This document shows, piece by piece, positions 48,219-57,554 of a stretch of 64,000 nucleotides of DNA. The DNA is from DATMRF01 sp035566435 (lineage in GTDB: Bacteria > Verrucomicrobiota > Verrucomicrobiia > Limisphaerales > UBA8199), in contig DATMRF010000141.1 of the NCBI GenBank assembly GCA_035566435.1, forward strand, positions 59,903-123,902. The letters are read 5' to 3'. A program made the translations under genes and the position numbers. Each line of letters starts with the position of its first letter. Positions within the stretch are counted from its first letter, which is position 1. The notes below the pieces were generated by a model. The model had not been told where the DNA came from, did not search any database, and worked only from the letters and a program-made list of their open reading frames with translations.

Positions 48219-48435
48219 ACTACTGCCCTCCCCCGATGCTCGTCCTCCCGTCATCCGCGCTTGCCTTTCCCCCAGGTTCACCAACCCACTTGTCACACCT
48301 TGTCACACGCCACCCGTGTGACCTGGTTTTACCCCTTTATCCTTCAGCCTTTAATAACTCCCGATAGCTCATGCTCGCCCAAAACCGTGGTCCCCATAGC
48401 TCACGATAGCTCCCGCCCACCTCTGTCCGTAGTGG

Positions 48436-48479
48436 GACCTATCGGGACCTATCGTGAGCTATCGTGAGCTATCGTGAGC
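48436..48479. repeat. Decamer array, word GAGCTATCGT
   Basis: Four exact 10-bp steps; the first two are GACCTATCGG and GACCTATCGT, the last two GAGCTATCGT, then a partial GAGC. The reverse-complement word (AGCTCACGAT) occurs at 48,397-48,407 and a variant at 48,361-48,370, so the region can also form hairpins. Confidence 0.8.
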
Positions 48480-48650
48480 AAAATTGAAATTCCGCGCGGA
48501 TCATCCCCTCTTTGTGGCCATTCAGTCCCGACCCCTATCCATCTGCGCCATCCGCGGTCCAAAAATCAAAGCTCCCATCGCACCCCAGTCATTCCAGGCC
48601 GCTCCGACCTGATCCAAAGCAATCCGAACATTAAAACAATTTTTTCCTGT

Positions 48651-48751
48651 AGTCCGGTGGTCCAGTAGTCCGGTGGTCCAGTAGTCGGGTGGTCCAGTAG
48701 TCCGGTGGTCCTGTAGTCCGGTGGTCCTGCAGTCCGGTGGTCCTGTAGTCC
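48651..48751. repeat. 16-bp tandem repeat, six copies
   Basis: Six full copies of AGTCCGGTGGTCCAGT (or ...CCTGT) plus AGTCC. Copies differ at one to three positions, and the CAGT form gives way to CTGT after the third copy. There are no spacers, so it is not a CRISPR array. Confidence 0.92.
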
Positions 48752-48907
48752 ACAGAAATTGCAGTTAATTTCACCCGATTTTCATTTGATTTCACTTGGT
48801 TGCAGCTGATTTCATCCAATTTCGCCAAATTTCAGTTAATGTCGCCAAATTACAGTTCGAGGGTTCTTTTCACCCGTTCGCGCCAATTTCCCAAATTCGC
48901 GGATTCC

Positions 48908-49002
48908 CATCACGCATCACGTTTCACGTTTCATGTTTCACGTTTCACGCGCCACGTCTCCTATCTGCACCCATCTGCAGCCATCTGCAGGTATCTGCAC
49001 CC
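48908..49002 (+). repeat. Composite module: CATCACG/TTTCACG heptamers plus ATCTGCA decamers (right copy)
   Basis: Seven exact 7-bp steps (CATCACG twice, then TTTCACG or TTTCATG, last CGCCACG) at 48,908-48,956, a CTCCT spacer, then four 10-bp steps starting ATCTGCA at 48,963-49,002. An inverted, shorter copy lies at 22,272-22,340. Confidence 0.88.
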
Positions 49003-49073
49003 CTTTCCCGGCCTGCGCATCGCCGTTCCGCCCGACCCTCGCCCCCTCTCTAGACTCTAGACTTTGGACGTTT

Positions 49074-49146
49074 GACTTGAGACCTGAGACTTGAGACCTG
49101 AGACTTGGGACTTGAGACTTGGGACCTGAGACTTGAGACTTGGGAC
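49074..49146. repeat. Heptamer array, word GACTTGA
   Basis: Ten exact 7-bp steps of GAC(T/C)TG(A/G) plus a final GAC. Variants alternate in a non-random order. A short relative (GGACTTGAGACTTG) is at 47,976-47,989. Confidence 0.92.
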
Positions 49147-49307
49147 GTTGGCCCCTCGACTGCTCTCAACCCCATCCGTGAAATCCGTGTCATCCGTGGT
49201 CAAATCTGACTTGGACTTCGGACTTTCGGGAGAACTGATACCCGGCCTCTCCAGGACTTCTTCATAGCGGCTTGCGCGGCCGGGAACAAACCCTTATCAA
49301 GAAACCG

Positions 49308-50849
49308 ATGCGCTCAAACCGAAACGTTGGCCTGTTGTTGGCATCCCTGATCGCCGGCCACTGTGCCCTGGCCAGCTTGGCGCAGGAGCAAAAACCCGCC
49401 CCAACCTTGGCCGAACTGCAGCAGCGGCTTGCGGCCCAGATTTCGCAACCCGAATACTCGGCGGCTCTTTGCGGAGTAAAGGTCGTCTCGCTCGACACTG
49501 GCAAGACGCTATTCGAATACAATCCCCAAAAGCTGTTCAGCCCGGCGTCCAATTCCAAGCTCTATACTGTTGCCCTGGCCCTGGACCGCCTGGGTCCGGA
49601 CTACCGCATCAAGACCTCGCTTTACGCCCGGACCGGGCCTAATCAGCGAGGCACACTCAAGGGAGACGTGCTCGTTTATGGCCGGGGCGACCCGACTTTC
49701 AACGCCCGGTTGAACGACGGGGACATCCTTAAGGCGCTGGACCCGCTGGCCGCCGCTCTGGCCCGCGCCGGCGTCGAGCGTATCACTGGCGATCTGGTCG
49801 GTGACCAAACCTTTTTTCGAGGGCCGGAATTCGGCTCAGGCTGGATGTGGGACGACCTCGAGAACTCCTCTGGCGCGGAGATTTCGGCGCTGACCATTAA
49901 CGACAACATCCTGCCGATCACGGTGGAACCCGGCGAGAAGGTGGGTCTGCCCGCGCGGCTTGCCATCGCCTCCCGCCCAGGTTACCTGACGTTGAGCAAT
50001 TGGACGGAGACGGTCGAGAAGGGTGCGAAACGGAACCTTCAGTTTTACCGGCCACTGAACGAGAACCTGATCTACGCCTCTGGCCAGATAGCGCTGGAGG
50101 ACGCTGGCTACACCGAGAATCTTCCGGTGCATAATCCCGCCATGCTGTTTGTCACGCTATTCCGGGAAGCGTTGGCGCGCCACGGCATTAAGGTCGCCGG
50201 CAAGCTGCGGACCTTAAACTGGCTGGACCGGCAGGTTAAACCGTTCGATTTCGGGCAAATGGCCGAGCTGGGTTCCGTCGAGTCGCTGCCATTGCGTGAC
50301 ATTGCCCGCGAAGTGCTGAAACCATCGCAGAATCTCTACGCGGACCTGCTGTTGGCGCACGTGGGCGAAAGCGTCCGCTCCGTCACGAACCGAACGGAGG
50401 AGACCTCCGAGGAGCTCGGCATCCGCGAGCTAAACAAGTTCCTGGCCGAGGCAAGCGTAAAGGAGGGCGAGGTGTTTCTCGAGGAAGGCTCCGGGCTGTC
50501 GCGCGACAACCTGACCACGCCCAATGCGACTGTGGCGTTGCTCCAGTATATCACCCAGCGGAAGTACGCCGACCCATATATCTCGGCGCTACCCATTGCA
50601 GGAGTGGATGGCACGTTGCGAAACCGGATGAAGGGCACCCCGGCGGCCGGCAACGTTCGGGCAAAAACGGGCACCCTGCGCTGGACCAGCTCGCTCTCAG
50701 GCTATGTTACGACCGCGGCAGGCGAGCGCCTGGTATTCTCCCTGATGGTGAATCGTTTCCGTAGTTCGCCTTCCGGCGGCTCGGCGCGGGAGGGCCTCGA
50801 CGCGATTGCGGCGATGCTGGCCGGGTTTACCGGAAGAAGCACAGAATAA
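49308..50849 (+). CDS. dacB: D-alanyl-D-alanine carboxypeptidase/endopeptidase (PBP4 type)
   Basis: 513 residues from ATG 49,308; a TTG 12 codons upstream is less likely because the signal peptide begins at 49,308. The signal peptide ends near ALASLAQ (residue 26). The three active-site motifs of the PBP4 family are visible: SxxK as S81NSK84, SxN as SQN in PSQNLYADLLLAHVG, and KTG in RAKTGTLRW. The protein trims peptidoglycan cross-links in the periplasm. It opens a plus-strand run with a DUF1232-like gene, coaE and glgB. Confidence 0.94.
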   Translation: MRSNRNVGLLLASLIAGHCALASLAQEQKPAPTLAELQQRLAAQISQPEYSAALCGVKVVSLDTGKTLFEYNPQKLFSPASNSKLYTVALALDRLGPDYRIKTSLYARTGPNQRGTLKGDVLVYGRGDPTFNARLNDGDILKALDPLAAALARAGVERITGDLVGDQTFFRGPEFGSGWMWDDLENSSGAEISALTINDNILPITVEPGEKVGLPARLAIASRPGYLTLSNWTETVEKGAKRNLQFYRPLNENLIYASGQIALEDAGYTENLPVHNPAMLFVTLFREALARHGIKVAGKLRTLNWLDRQVKPFDFGQMAELGSVESLPLRDIAREVLKPSQNLYADLLLAHVGESVRSVTNRTEETSEELGIRELNKFLAEASVKEGEVFLEEGSGLSRDNLTTPNATVALLQYITQRKYADPYISALPIAGVDGTLRNRMKGTPAAGNVRAKTGTLRWTSSLSGYVTTAAGERLVFSLMVNRFRSSPSGGSAREGLDAIAAMLAGFTGRSTE

Positions 50850-50983
50850 GCGGCACGTAAATAGCTCCCGCCGCGTTGTTTACAAAACCTCCGCTCCCTT
50901 CGCGAGCATTCCGGTCCGGCCGCGCCTCCTGTTGCATTAATTTATCTTTCCATGGATTCAGACTTTGGGCTAGAGTTTGGTCC

Positions 50984-51388
50984 ATGCCGGAAATCGTGGA
51001 TTTTGTAAATCGCGGGTCGGCCTCGATCACACCAGCCGTGGTGGAAAAAATGCTTCGGCATTTGCCCCAATGGAAGCTGGAATTTACGCAAATCTATGAG
51101 CCGTTGTTCCCGCACCTGGTCGATCAATTGGAGTTTCTGGCCAACGCCGTCGAAGACACCGCCGAAGGAGCTTATAAAGATTTGCCTTACCTCGCGTTCA
51201 CGCAGGCGGTGTTTGCGCTGATTTACTCCCACAAGAAAGTCGGCATAATCCCCGACACGGTGCTCAACCTGGGTCGCGCGGATGATTCGAGCGTGGTTCG
51301 CGCCGTCCTCATTCAAAACGAAAAGGCCTTCGCCATTTACGCCGCCTCCCAAAACCAGGAGTGGTCCCGCGTCACCAGCCAGCCCTAA
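50984..51388 (+). CDS. DUF1232/YkvA-like protein
   Basis: 134 residues from ATG 50,984. The segment FALIYSHKKVGIIPDTVLNL, followed at once by GRADDSSVV, resembles the DUF1232 motif (YxxxPxDLIPDxxPxxGxxDD). In typical members it is membrane-associated, but here the helix is not very hydrophobic. No known function. It follows dacB by 134 bp. Confidence 0.65.
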   Translation: MPEIVDFVNRGSASITPAVVEKMLRHLPQWKLEFTQIYEPLFPHLVDQLEFLANAVEDTAEGAYKDLPYLAFTQAVFALIYSHKKVGIIPDTVLNLGRADDSSVVRAVLIQNEKAFAIYAASQNQEWSRVTSQP

Positions 51389-51524
51389 GCAGGAGTTGAT
51401 GGGTGAGAGTCGAGAGTGCGGGATACAAAGGACAGAAGTCAGAGCACAGAGGGCAGCGCTGGCGGGGAACAGCCCTCATCCACCACGGCATCATTTCATT
51501 GCCCCTGGAGCTCTCAATATTCGC

Positions 51525-52124
51525 ATGAAAGTGCTCGGCTTGACCGGCGGCATCGGCATGGGAAAGTCCGCTTGTGCTGAACTCATTCAGCAGCGCGGTA
51601 TTCCCGTTATCGACACCGACCTCCTCGCCCGCCAGGTCGTCGAACCCGGCCAGCCTCCGCTCGCGGAAATCCAGCGCCGGTTCGGGCCGGACCTCATTGC
51701 TCCCGATGGCCGCCTGCGCCGCGCCGAACTTGCGCGGCGGGTCTTCGCCGACCCCGCCGCCCGCGAAGAACTCGAGGGCATCCTCCATCCTCCGATCCGC
51801 AGGCTTTGGCGAGCCCAGGTTGAAACGTGGCGCGCCGAGGGCCGACCGTTGGCCATAGTAGTCATCCCGCTCCTCTTCGAAACCCGTGCCGAAGAGGAAC
51901 TGGACGCCACCATTTGCGTCGCCTGCTCAGCCGTTACTCAGCGCCGGCGCCTGGTCGCGCGCGGCTGGCCTCCGGAACAAATCGACCAACGCATCCGGGC
52001 ACAGTGGCCCGTCGAAAAGAAACTCGCGTTGGCCGACTACGTCATTTGGTCCGAAGCCGGTCTCGACATCCACGCCGCCCAACTCGACCGCATCCTCGCC
52101 GTCAACGAGGGCCGTTCTCCTTAG
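51525..52124 (+). CDS. coaE: Dephospho-CoA kinase
   Basis: 199 residues from ATG 51,525, the standard start (MKVLGLTGGIGMGKS). The open frame extends 243 bp upstream without conserved sequence. The P-loop is GGIGMGKS (8-15). IDTDLLARQVVEPG holds the catalytic Asp, and PLLFETRAE is the CoaE motif. It performs the last step of CoA synthesis. coaC lies at 8.9 kb, so the pathway is dispersed. Confidence 0.95.
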   Translation: MKVLGLTGGIGMGKSACAELIQQRGIPVIDTDLLARQVVEPGQPPLAEIQRRFGPDLIAPDGRLRRAELARRVFADPAAREELEGILHPPIRRLWRAQVETWRAEGRPLAIVVIPLLFETRAEEELDATICVACSAVTQRRRLVARGWPPEQIDQRIRAQWPVEKKLALADYVIWSEAGLDIHAAQLDRILAVNEGRSP

Positions 52125-52231
52125 TCGCCGTTGTGAACCGCGAGCGCCTGCACCCAGGCGCCGATTTGCAAGCGGCTTGCCGCGCGCGTGCCTTGCGCCC
52201 CCATGGCCCCCTCTGCTAGATTGCCTCCACA

Positions 52232-54436
52232 ATGGTCCTGACCCAGGAAGAACTGCGGAGTTTGGTCGAACTAAAGAACCGCTCCCCCCATGAACTTCTG
52301 GGGCTCCACGTCCTCAGTAACGGCTCCGGCCTGGTCGCCCGCGCCGTGGCGACTGGCGCCGCCAAGGTCGAAGTCGAGCCCGTGCTTGAGAAGGACAAGC
52401 CGGTGATCAAACTCAAGCGCATCCCCAAGACGGACCTTTTTGAAGGAACCACACCAGACGCCAATCGCGTGTACGCCTATGACCTCGTCATCACCGACCC
52501 CGCAGGAAACGTGCGCCGCACGCGTGACGCCTATTCCTTCCTCCCCACACTCGGCGAAGGGGACTTATACCTGTTCGGCAAAGGTGACGAACGCCGTATC
52601 TACGACAAACTCGGCGCCCAACTGCGCACCATCGACGGCGTCCCCGGCGCCAGCTTCGCTGTTTGGGCTCCCAATGCCCAACGGATTAGCGTGGTCGGCG
52701 ATTTCAATCAGTGGGACGGACACTGCCATCAAATGCGCTCGCTGGGTTCCTCTGGTGTTTGGGAGATCTTCATTCCAGGAGTTCAGGAGGGCGCGCATTA
52801 CAAGTACGAGGTTCGCAATCAGCACGGCAAGATCATCTTAAAGACGGACCCTTACGGGTTCTATTTCGAAACGCCTCCCAAAAACGCCTCGATCGTCTGG
52901 GGCAACGGCAAATTCAACTGGACCGATGAGAGCTGGCTTGCCGGCCGGCGCCAGCGCGACCCGCTGCGCGAGCCGCTAAGCATCTACGAAGTCCACATTG
53001 GGTCCTGGCGGAAAAAGTCCCTCGGCGAATCGCTCAGCTACCGGGAGCTGGCCGGCCCGCTCGTGCAGTACGTTAAAGAAATGGGCTTCACTCACGTCGA
53101 GTTCATGCCCGTGGCTGAGCACGCCTTTTATCCCTCCTGGGGTTACCAGGTGACCGGTTTCTATGCTCCCACCAGCCGCTACGGCGCGCCCGAGGATTTC
53201 CAATTCCTGGTCAACGCCCTGCACGAGGCCGGCATTGGCGTCATTATTGACTGGGTGCCCGCGCATTTCCCGCGCGACGACTGGGCGCTCGCGCGGTTTG
53301 ACGGCTCGGCCCTCTACGAGCACGAGGACCCCCGGCGCGGCGCGCACCAGGATTGGGGCACCCTCATCTTCAATTTTGGCCGGCACGAGGTTAAGAATTT
53401 TCTCATCGCCAACGCGTTGTTCTGGTGCGAGCGCTTTCACATCGACGGCCTGCGCGTGGATGCCGTCGCCTCGATGCTTTATCTCGATTACTCGCGCAAG
53501 CAAGGCGAATGGCTGCCGAATCAGTACGGCGGCCGCGAAAACCTCGAAGCCATCGAGTTCCTGCGCGCTTTCAACCACATCACCTTCACTGAATTCCCGG
53601 GCGTCATGACCATCGCCGAGGAATCCACCGCCTGGCCCCTGGTGACCCGCCCGCCCTACCTGGGCGGACTCGGCTTCTCGTTCAAATGGAACATGGGTTG
53701 GATGCACGACACGCTGAACTATTTCGGCCGCGACCCCGTCCACCGCAAATACCACCAGAACGAGTTCACTTTCGCGATGCTTTATCACCATCACGAGAAT
53801 TTCATTCTTCCGCTCTCGCATGATGAAGTCGTCCATGGCAAAGGCTCACTCCTCGCTCGCATGCCCGGCGACGATTGGCGCCGCTTCGCCAACCTTCGCG
53901 CGTTGCTTGGCTATCAATGGTGTTTTCCGGGCAAGATGGTTCTGTTCATGGGTTGCGAGTTCGGCCAAAGCGCGGAGTGGAATGCCAACAGTCAGCTCGA
54001 TTGGTGGCTCCTCGAAGCCGGCCCCTACCACCACGGCCTGCAGCGCCTCATGCAGGATATCAACCGGCTCTACCTCGCCGAACCGGGCCTTTGGCAAGCC
54101 GATTATGACGTCAACGGATTCCACTGGCTCGATTGCTCCGACAGCGAGAACAGTATCGTGTCCTTTGTCCGTCAGACCGCCGACAGTCAAAACCCGCTCG
54201 CGGTCATCCTGAACCTTACTCCCGTTCCGCGATACCGTTACCGCCTGGGCCTGCCGCGCGCCGGCAAGTGGCGGGAGGTCTTCAACAGCGATGCCGCCAT
54301 TTACGCCGGCGGCAACGTCGGCAACCTCGGCGGCGTCCTGGCCACAGACCACAAATGCCACCAGCAGCCGTGGTCCGCCGAAATCACCCTGCCCCCGCTC
54401 AGCATCGTCGTCTTCAAACCAGACAGCGTTCAGTGA
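52232..54436 (+). CDS. glgB: 1,4-alpha-glucan branching enzyme
   Basis: 734 residues, full length. Domain order: N-terminal carbohydrate module (about 1-105), CBM48 (about 120-220, FAVWAPNAQRISVVGDFNQWDG), the GH13 barrel, and the C-terminal beta domain. The nucleophile Asp is in FHIDGLRVDAVASMLYLDYSR, the acid/base Glu in MTIAEESTAWP, and the third Asp in LPLSHDEVVHGKGS. It makes alpha-1,6 branches in glycogen. No other glg gene is adjacent. Confidence 0.97.
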   Translation: MVLTQEELRSLVELKNRSPHELLGLHVLSNGSGLVARAVATGAAKVEVEPVLEKDKPVIKLKRIPKTDLFEGTTPDANRVYAYDLVITDPAGNVRRTRDAYSFLPTLGEGDLYLFGKGDERRIYDKLGAQLRTIDGVPGASFAVWAPNAQRISVVGDFNQWDGHCHQMRSLGSSGVWEIFIPGVQEGAHYKYEVRNQHGKIILKTDPYGFYFETPPKNASIVWGNGKFNWTDESWLAGRRQRDPLREPLSIYEVHIGSWRKKSLGESLSYRELAGPLVQYVKEMGFTHVEFMPVAEHAFYPSWGYQVTGFYAPTSRYGAPEDFQFLVNALHEAGIGVIIDWVPAHFPRDDWALARFDGSALYEHEDPRRGAHQDWGTLIFNFGRHEVKNFLIANALFWCERFHIDGLRVDAVASMLYLDYSRKQGEWLPNQYGGRENLEAIEFLRAFNHITFTEFPGVMTIAEESTAWPLVTRPPYLGGLGFSFKWNMGWMHDTLNYFGRDPVHRKYHQNEFTFAMLYHHHENFILPLSHDEVVHGKGSLLARMPGDDWRRFANLRALLGYQWCFPGKMVLFMGCEFGQSAEWNANSQLDWWLLEAGPYHHGLQRLMQDINRLYLAEPGLWQADYDVNGFHWLDCSDSENSIVSFVRQTADSQNPLAVILNLTPVPRYRYRLGLPRAGKWREVFNSDAAIYAGGNVGNLGGVLATDHKCHQQPWSAEITLPPLSIVVFKPDSVQ

Positions 54437-54565
54437 GCAAGCGCGGGATCGTCTGCTACGATTTTCCCTTGATAGCTTCTCGGCTTTATCAGGTTGTCAG
54501 GTTTTCAGGTCCGCAAGTTTTCACGCTTTGACGTTTTAGCGTTTCACGCTCCGCGCTCCGACGCT
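54437..54565. repeat. Convergent gap with TTT(C/G)ACG words
   Basis: 129 bp between convergent genes. Words TTTCACGC, TTTGACG, TTTTAGCG, TTTCACGC, TCCGCGC, TCCGACGC and TTCAACGCC follow one another from about 54,519 to 54,580, running into the 3' end of the next minus-strand gene. Upstream is a CAGGTTGTCAGGTTTTCAGG array. Confidence 0.6.
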
Positions 54566-55246
54566 TCAACGCCTTTCCCCCTCCCGCGAATCCGGCTCAA
54601 AAACAACTTGTTTGCGGCGCACCGTGAACCGGCTCTTGCCGGCCAGCGCTGCTGTCTCCAGCGCTTCCCAGCCGGTCAAACCGCACTCGACAAAACTGTG
54701 CCGATAGAAATGCCACGAATCTGTCGAAGATTTCCAAGGTCGGAGATCCAGTTTGAGTTTCCATTTGAGCAATGGCTGTACGAAGTCCCAGTCGCGGTCG
54801 TCGCAGAGGAGGCGCGGCAGGAATGCCGCCCGCTTTAGGTTTTCCGCGGTGGGCTGGTCCTGGATCACGATGTCCGGCTCGAGCAGGTCTTCGTCCGTGT
54901 GCAACAGCAGCAACGGCGGCTTAAACGTCGTGCGGATGAGCGTCTGGTTGGTCAGCACGCACAACGCATCGAGCAGCGTCGGCGAGGCGTTAGTCAATTC
55001 GGCTTTCGCGCGCCGGAACATGTAAAACTCGTCGGTAGCACCGGGCATGAAGATCAGCGCCTTCACCACGTCATTCGACTGAAACGCGCGCAGCATGACG
55101 GCCACGCAGTTCGTCCGATTGAGTTGAGTGACCCGGGCGCCCAGAGGCATCCGTCCCAGCACCTCAGGCCACGTTTCGCCGCGCAGTGTCAAGACGCCCA
55201 GCCCCAGGAGCGGAATCAACAGCAATTTGCAACTTGCGATCCTCAA
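54566..55246 (-). CDS. Exported protein of unknown function
   Basis: 226 residues with a signal peptide (hydrophobic 7-20, LRGETWPE after it). The body has WPEVLGRMPLGARVTQLNRTNCVAVML, DEFYMFRRAKAELTN and several Trp-rich segments, but no motif I recognise. It lies 17 bp after hscB in what looks like a purB-membrane protein-IscA-hscB operon. Confidence 0.75.
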   Translation of the reverse strand: MRIASCKLLLIPLLGLGVLTLRGETWPEVLGRMPLGARVTQLNRTNCVAVMLRAFQSNDVVKALIFMPGATDEFYMFRRAKAELTNASPTLLDALCVLTNQTLIRTTFKPPLLLLHTDEDLLEPDIVIQDQPTAENLKRAAFLPRLLCDDRDWDFVQPLLKWKLKLDLRPWKSSTDSWHFYRHSFVECGLTGWEALETAALAGKSRFTVRRKQVVFEPDSREGERR

Positions 55247-55263
55247 TCGTCAATTCCCTCTTT

Positions 55264-55872
55264 TCAAAACGAAAGTTGCACGATGCGTTCCTGAAGTTGC
55301 CCTGACCAGCGCCCGCAAAAGCCAAAGAGCCGCCAAAGTTCCTCCAGTCGCGGCAACGCGGTCCCGTGCCCATCCCGATTCTGACCACCCTCCCACTCCG
55401 CATCCAGGCGTTTGAGCTCGGCGACCAACGCTTCCTGCCGGGACTGGATCTGCTTCTGAAGCTCGGTGAGCTTCACGGTACATTCCTGGCCGCGCTCGAA
55501 CATCTGGACCAGCAACAGCGGAGAAGTGGTCCGGTTTTTCTCGCCAATGAATGCGTCCGCCTGCCGGCACAACCGGGCGACTTCCATCGACACGTCCATC
55601 AACTCAGGCGGGATTCGCTGGACCTGTTGAGGTTTGGCGCCGAGCTCGAGTTCAAGCAGGTGTTGCAGCCGCTCCTTAGGGTCGCGTAGCCGCTGATAGG
55701 CGGAATTCAGCTCCGCGTACAGCTGCTGGGCCGCGCTCTTTTCCACTTCGCCCGCGGCATGCACGCGGTCCGGGTGGTTCTCGGAAGAGAAGGAGAGGAA
55801 TTTTTGCTTGAGCGCGTCCGGGTCGAGCCACGGCCGGCGCGGTTGGTGCAGAAGCGCGAAGCAGTCGATCAT
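55264..55872 (-). CDS. hscB: Fe-S protein assembly co-chaperone HscB
   Basis: 202 residues from ATG 55,872; a TTG one codon upstream is possible. The J domain is N-terminal, with HPD at 33-35 (SSENHPDRVH). A helical C-terminal domain of about 110 residues follows, the HscB layout. It delivers the IscU scaffold to HscA. It follows an IscA/ErpA-type gene by 23 bp, which supports the Fe-S role. hscA and iscU are not in the window. Confidence 0.88.
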   Translation of the reverse strand: MIDCFALLHQPRRPWLDPDALKQKFLSFSSENHPDRVHAAGEVEKSAAQQLYAELNSAYQRLRDPKERLQHLLELELGAKPQQVQRIPPELMDVSMEVARLCRQADAFIGEKNRTTSPLLLVQMFERGQECTVKLTELQKQIQSRQEALVAELKRLDAEWEGGQNRDGHGTALPRLEELWRLFGFCGRWSGQLQERIVQLSF

Positions 55873-55895
55873 CAATTATCGGCCATCAACCAACC

Positions 55896-56279
55896 TCAAG
55901 CGCTGAAGCTCTCCCCGCACGAGCAACTCGTCGCGGCGTTCGGGTTCTTCACCTTGAATCCGCCTTCCAAGGCGTCGATGAAATCCAGTTCGCTGCCCGT
56001 GACATAGAGCGCGCTTTTGGGATCCACCACGACGCGCACGCCGGCGGTTTCGACGAGGATGTCGCGGTTGGCCGGCCCGTCCTGCAGGTCCATTTTGTAC
56101 TGGAGCCCTGAACAACCGCCCCCGACCACTGCGACGCGGAGAACTCCTGCCGGGCGGCCCTGTTTCGTTAACAGAGAGGTAACTTTTGTGGCAGCGTTGG
56201 ACGTGAGTTTAATCAACCGTTCATCCCCGACGCGAAAGGCCGGGGCACCCGCTGGTTTGCTGGCAGTACTTGCGATCAT
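55896..56279 (-). CDS. A-type iron-sulfur carrier (IscA/ErpA family)
   Basis: 127 residues from ATG 56,279. The three conserved cysteines are C56 (GGGCSGLQY), C119 and C121 (TSCSCGESF). They can bind an iron or a [2Fe-2S]/[4Fe-4S] cluster. A-type carriers pass clusters from the scaffold to apoproteins such as those of complex I. It sits between a membrane-protein gene and hscB. ErpA, IscA and SufA cannot be told apart from this alone. Confidence 0.92.
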   Translation of the reverse strand: MIASTASKPAGAPAFRVGDERLIKLTSNAATKVTSLLTKQGRPAGVLRVAVVGGGCSGLQYKMDLQDGPANRDILVETAGVRVVVDPKSALYVTGSELDFIDALEGGFKVKNPNAATSCSCGESFSA

Positions 56280-56333
56280 GTTTGCACCCAGAGCAACGTA
56301 GGCGGGAAACAAGACACCGTCAATGTCCCGCGC

Positions 56334-57542
56334 TCAGCGCGGAGCCCGCTCAGCTTGCTCAGCCGCCTCGATTGTCGGAGCCAGGCCCAGAACGCGCCGA
56401 AGCCTGGTCGCAATCCAGGCCAGCTCATCGGGGTCGCGGCCCAGGAGCAGCCCGTTCTTCTTGCCGGTGCGTGCGTAAACCTTCAACTCCTGCAGCCGGC
56501 GGTTGTTCACCTCCATGCCACTGTCGCCCACGACGACCTCACGAAGGTCCGCCGAGTTCCATCGCCAGTTCCGTGACCGCACTGCCGAACGGAGCGTGAC
56601 CTCCAGACGCCTCCCGTCCGCCTTCAATACCCATCGGCGCGTCCCCAAATGAAGCGCGAGCAGGAATAACCCCAGACCGACAAGCCAGAAAACCGACAGG
56701 AAAGCCAAAACGCCCAGAGCGTCGCCCGCTCGCCTGTGGCCCTTAACCGCGCCCATCACCGTCACGCTGGTGAAAACAACAAGGAACCCGCACCATAGCA
56801 GGCTGAACACCATCAACCCGCCGCCTTCCTTCCAAAAACCCTTCGAGGGCAGCTCCAGCTCAATCCTCCCGCCGGTTTCCAGGAGGCGCGCGTTCGAGGA
56901 GGCCGGTTGCTGCTCGACCCCGTAATTTCGGACCGCGCCGGCGCGCGCGCTTGCCTCGACGTGCTCGACCGTCACCTGCGAGCCCTTGAGCTGGATCAGT
57001 CCGGACAATTCCTCCGCAAGCGGGTCCAACCATTCTCGCGGATACCCGATGAGCAAAAGCATCTTTTTCTTATTCCGTAGCGAAGCCCCCAATGCGCCAA
57101 GTTCAGCCACCCCTGTCCCGCCCGAGGGGCCGCCTTGGTTCCCGCCCTTCGCGGCGGTCACTTGCAGGCATTCGATATCCGCCAGTTTAACCCGGCGAGA
57201 CCAGCGGAGAATCGCGCCGATTTCCGTCACCTCCAGTCTTTCGCGGGTGACCACCAACCGCGTGCGTCCAAACAGGATGAACACCCCCATCGCAAACGGC
57301 ACCAACGCGGCTAGCACGAAAACCAGCATGAACACTCCAAAAATCAAGTCGCCAGGATTCGCCTCGCCCGCGAGCGACCTGCGCACCAAATGTCCAACAC
57401 GCCCGCCCGGAATCCCTGAGAACAGCACCGCAAACCCCATCGGCAGGAGTCCGACATACCGCAGCTTGCCGATGGGCCGCCGCGGCAGGTCATACGTGCT
57501 CCGCTCTGGCCAGCGCTCAACCTGGATCTCGCGAGGCAGCAT
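56334..57542 (-). CDS. Membrane protein with PH-like segments, unknown function
   Basis: 402 residues. There are four hydrophobic helices in two pairs: about 30-46 and 67-88, then about 250-270 and 285-304. Each pair is followed by a beta-rich stretch (for example RTRLVVTRERLEVTEIGAIL and RRWVLKADGRRLEVTLRSAV) that resembles the bacterial PH-like domain. The two halves look like an internal duplication. It starts 12 bp after the purB stop. Confidence 0.75.
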   Translation of the reverse strand: MLPREIQVERWPERSTYDLPRRPIGKLRYVGLLPMGFAVLFSGIPGGRVGHLVRRSLAGEANPGDLIFGVFMLVFVLAALVPFAMGVFILFGRTRLVVTRERLEVTEIGAILRWSRRVKLADIECLQVTAAKGGNQGGPSGGTGVAELGALGASLRNKKKMLLLIGYPREWLDPLAEELSGLIQLKGSQVTVEHVEASARAGAVRNYGVEQQPASSNARLLETGGRIELELPSKGFWKEGGGLMVFSLLWCGFLVVFTSVTVMGAVKGHRRAGDALGVLAFLSVFWLVGLGLFLLALHLGTRRWVLKADGRRLEVTLRSAVRSRNWRWNSADLREVVVGDSGMEVNNRRLQELKVYARTGKKNGLLLGRDPDELAWIATRLRRVLGLAPTIEAAEQAERAPR

Positions 57543-57554
57543 GGCACGTCACAC

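Larger units (their letters stand above)
47557..49307. repeat. Right gene-free repeat block (1.75 kb)
   Basis: No convincing gene; short open frames arise from the repeats themselves. In order: GGGACGCTT words (47,603-47,640 and 47,728-47,760), scaffold copy A, GTCACG words (47,987-48,130), scaffold copy B, AGCTATCGTG decamers (to 48,480), a segment shared with the left block (48,609-48,629), the 16-bp array, degenerate TTTCA words (48,758-48,860), CATCACG/TTTCACG heptamers, ATCTGCA decamers, GACTTGA heptamers and ATCCGTG words (about 49,170-49,200). The dacB promoter should be within the last 100 bp. Confidence 0.85.

Noticed and set aside
48651..48751. Possible CRISPR array
   Set aside because: The 16-bp units are contiguous with no spacers, and no cas gene is in the window.
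47593..49060. Short open frames in the right repeat block (for example at 47,593, 47,957, 48,173 and 48,796)
   Set aside because: They are created by tandem words, encode low-complexity peptides and lack ribosome binding sites and conserved motifs.
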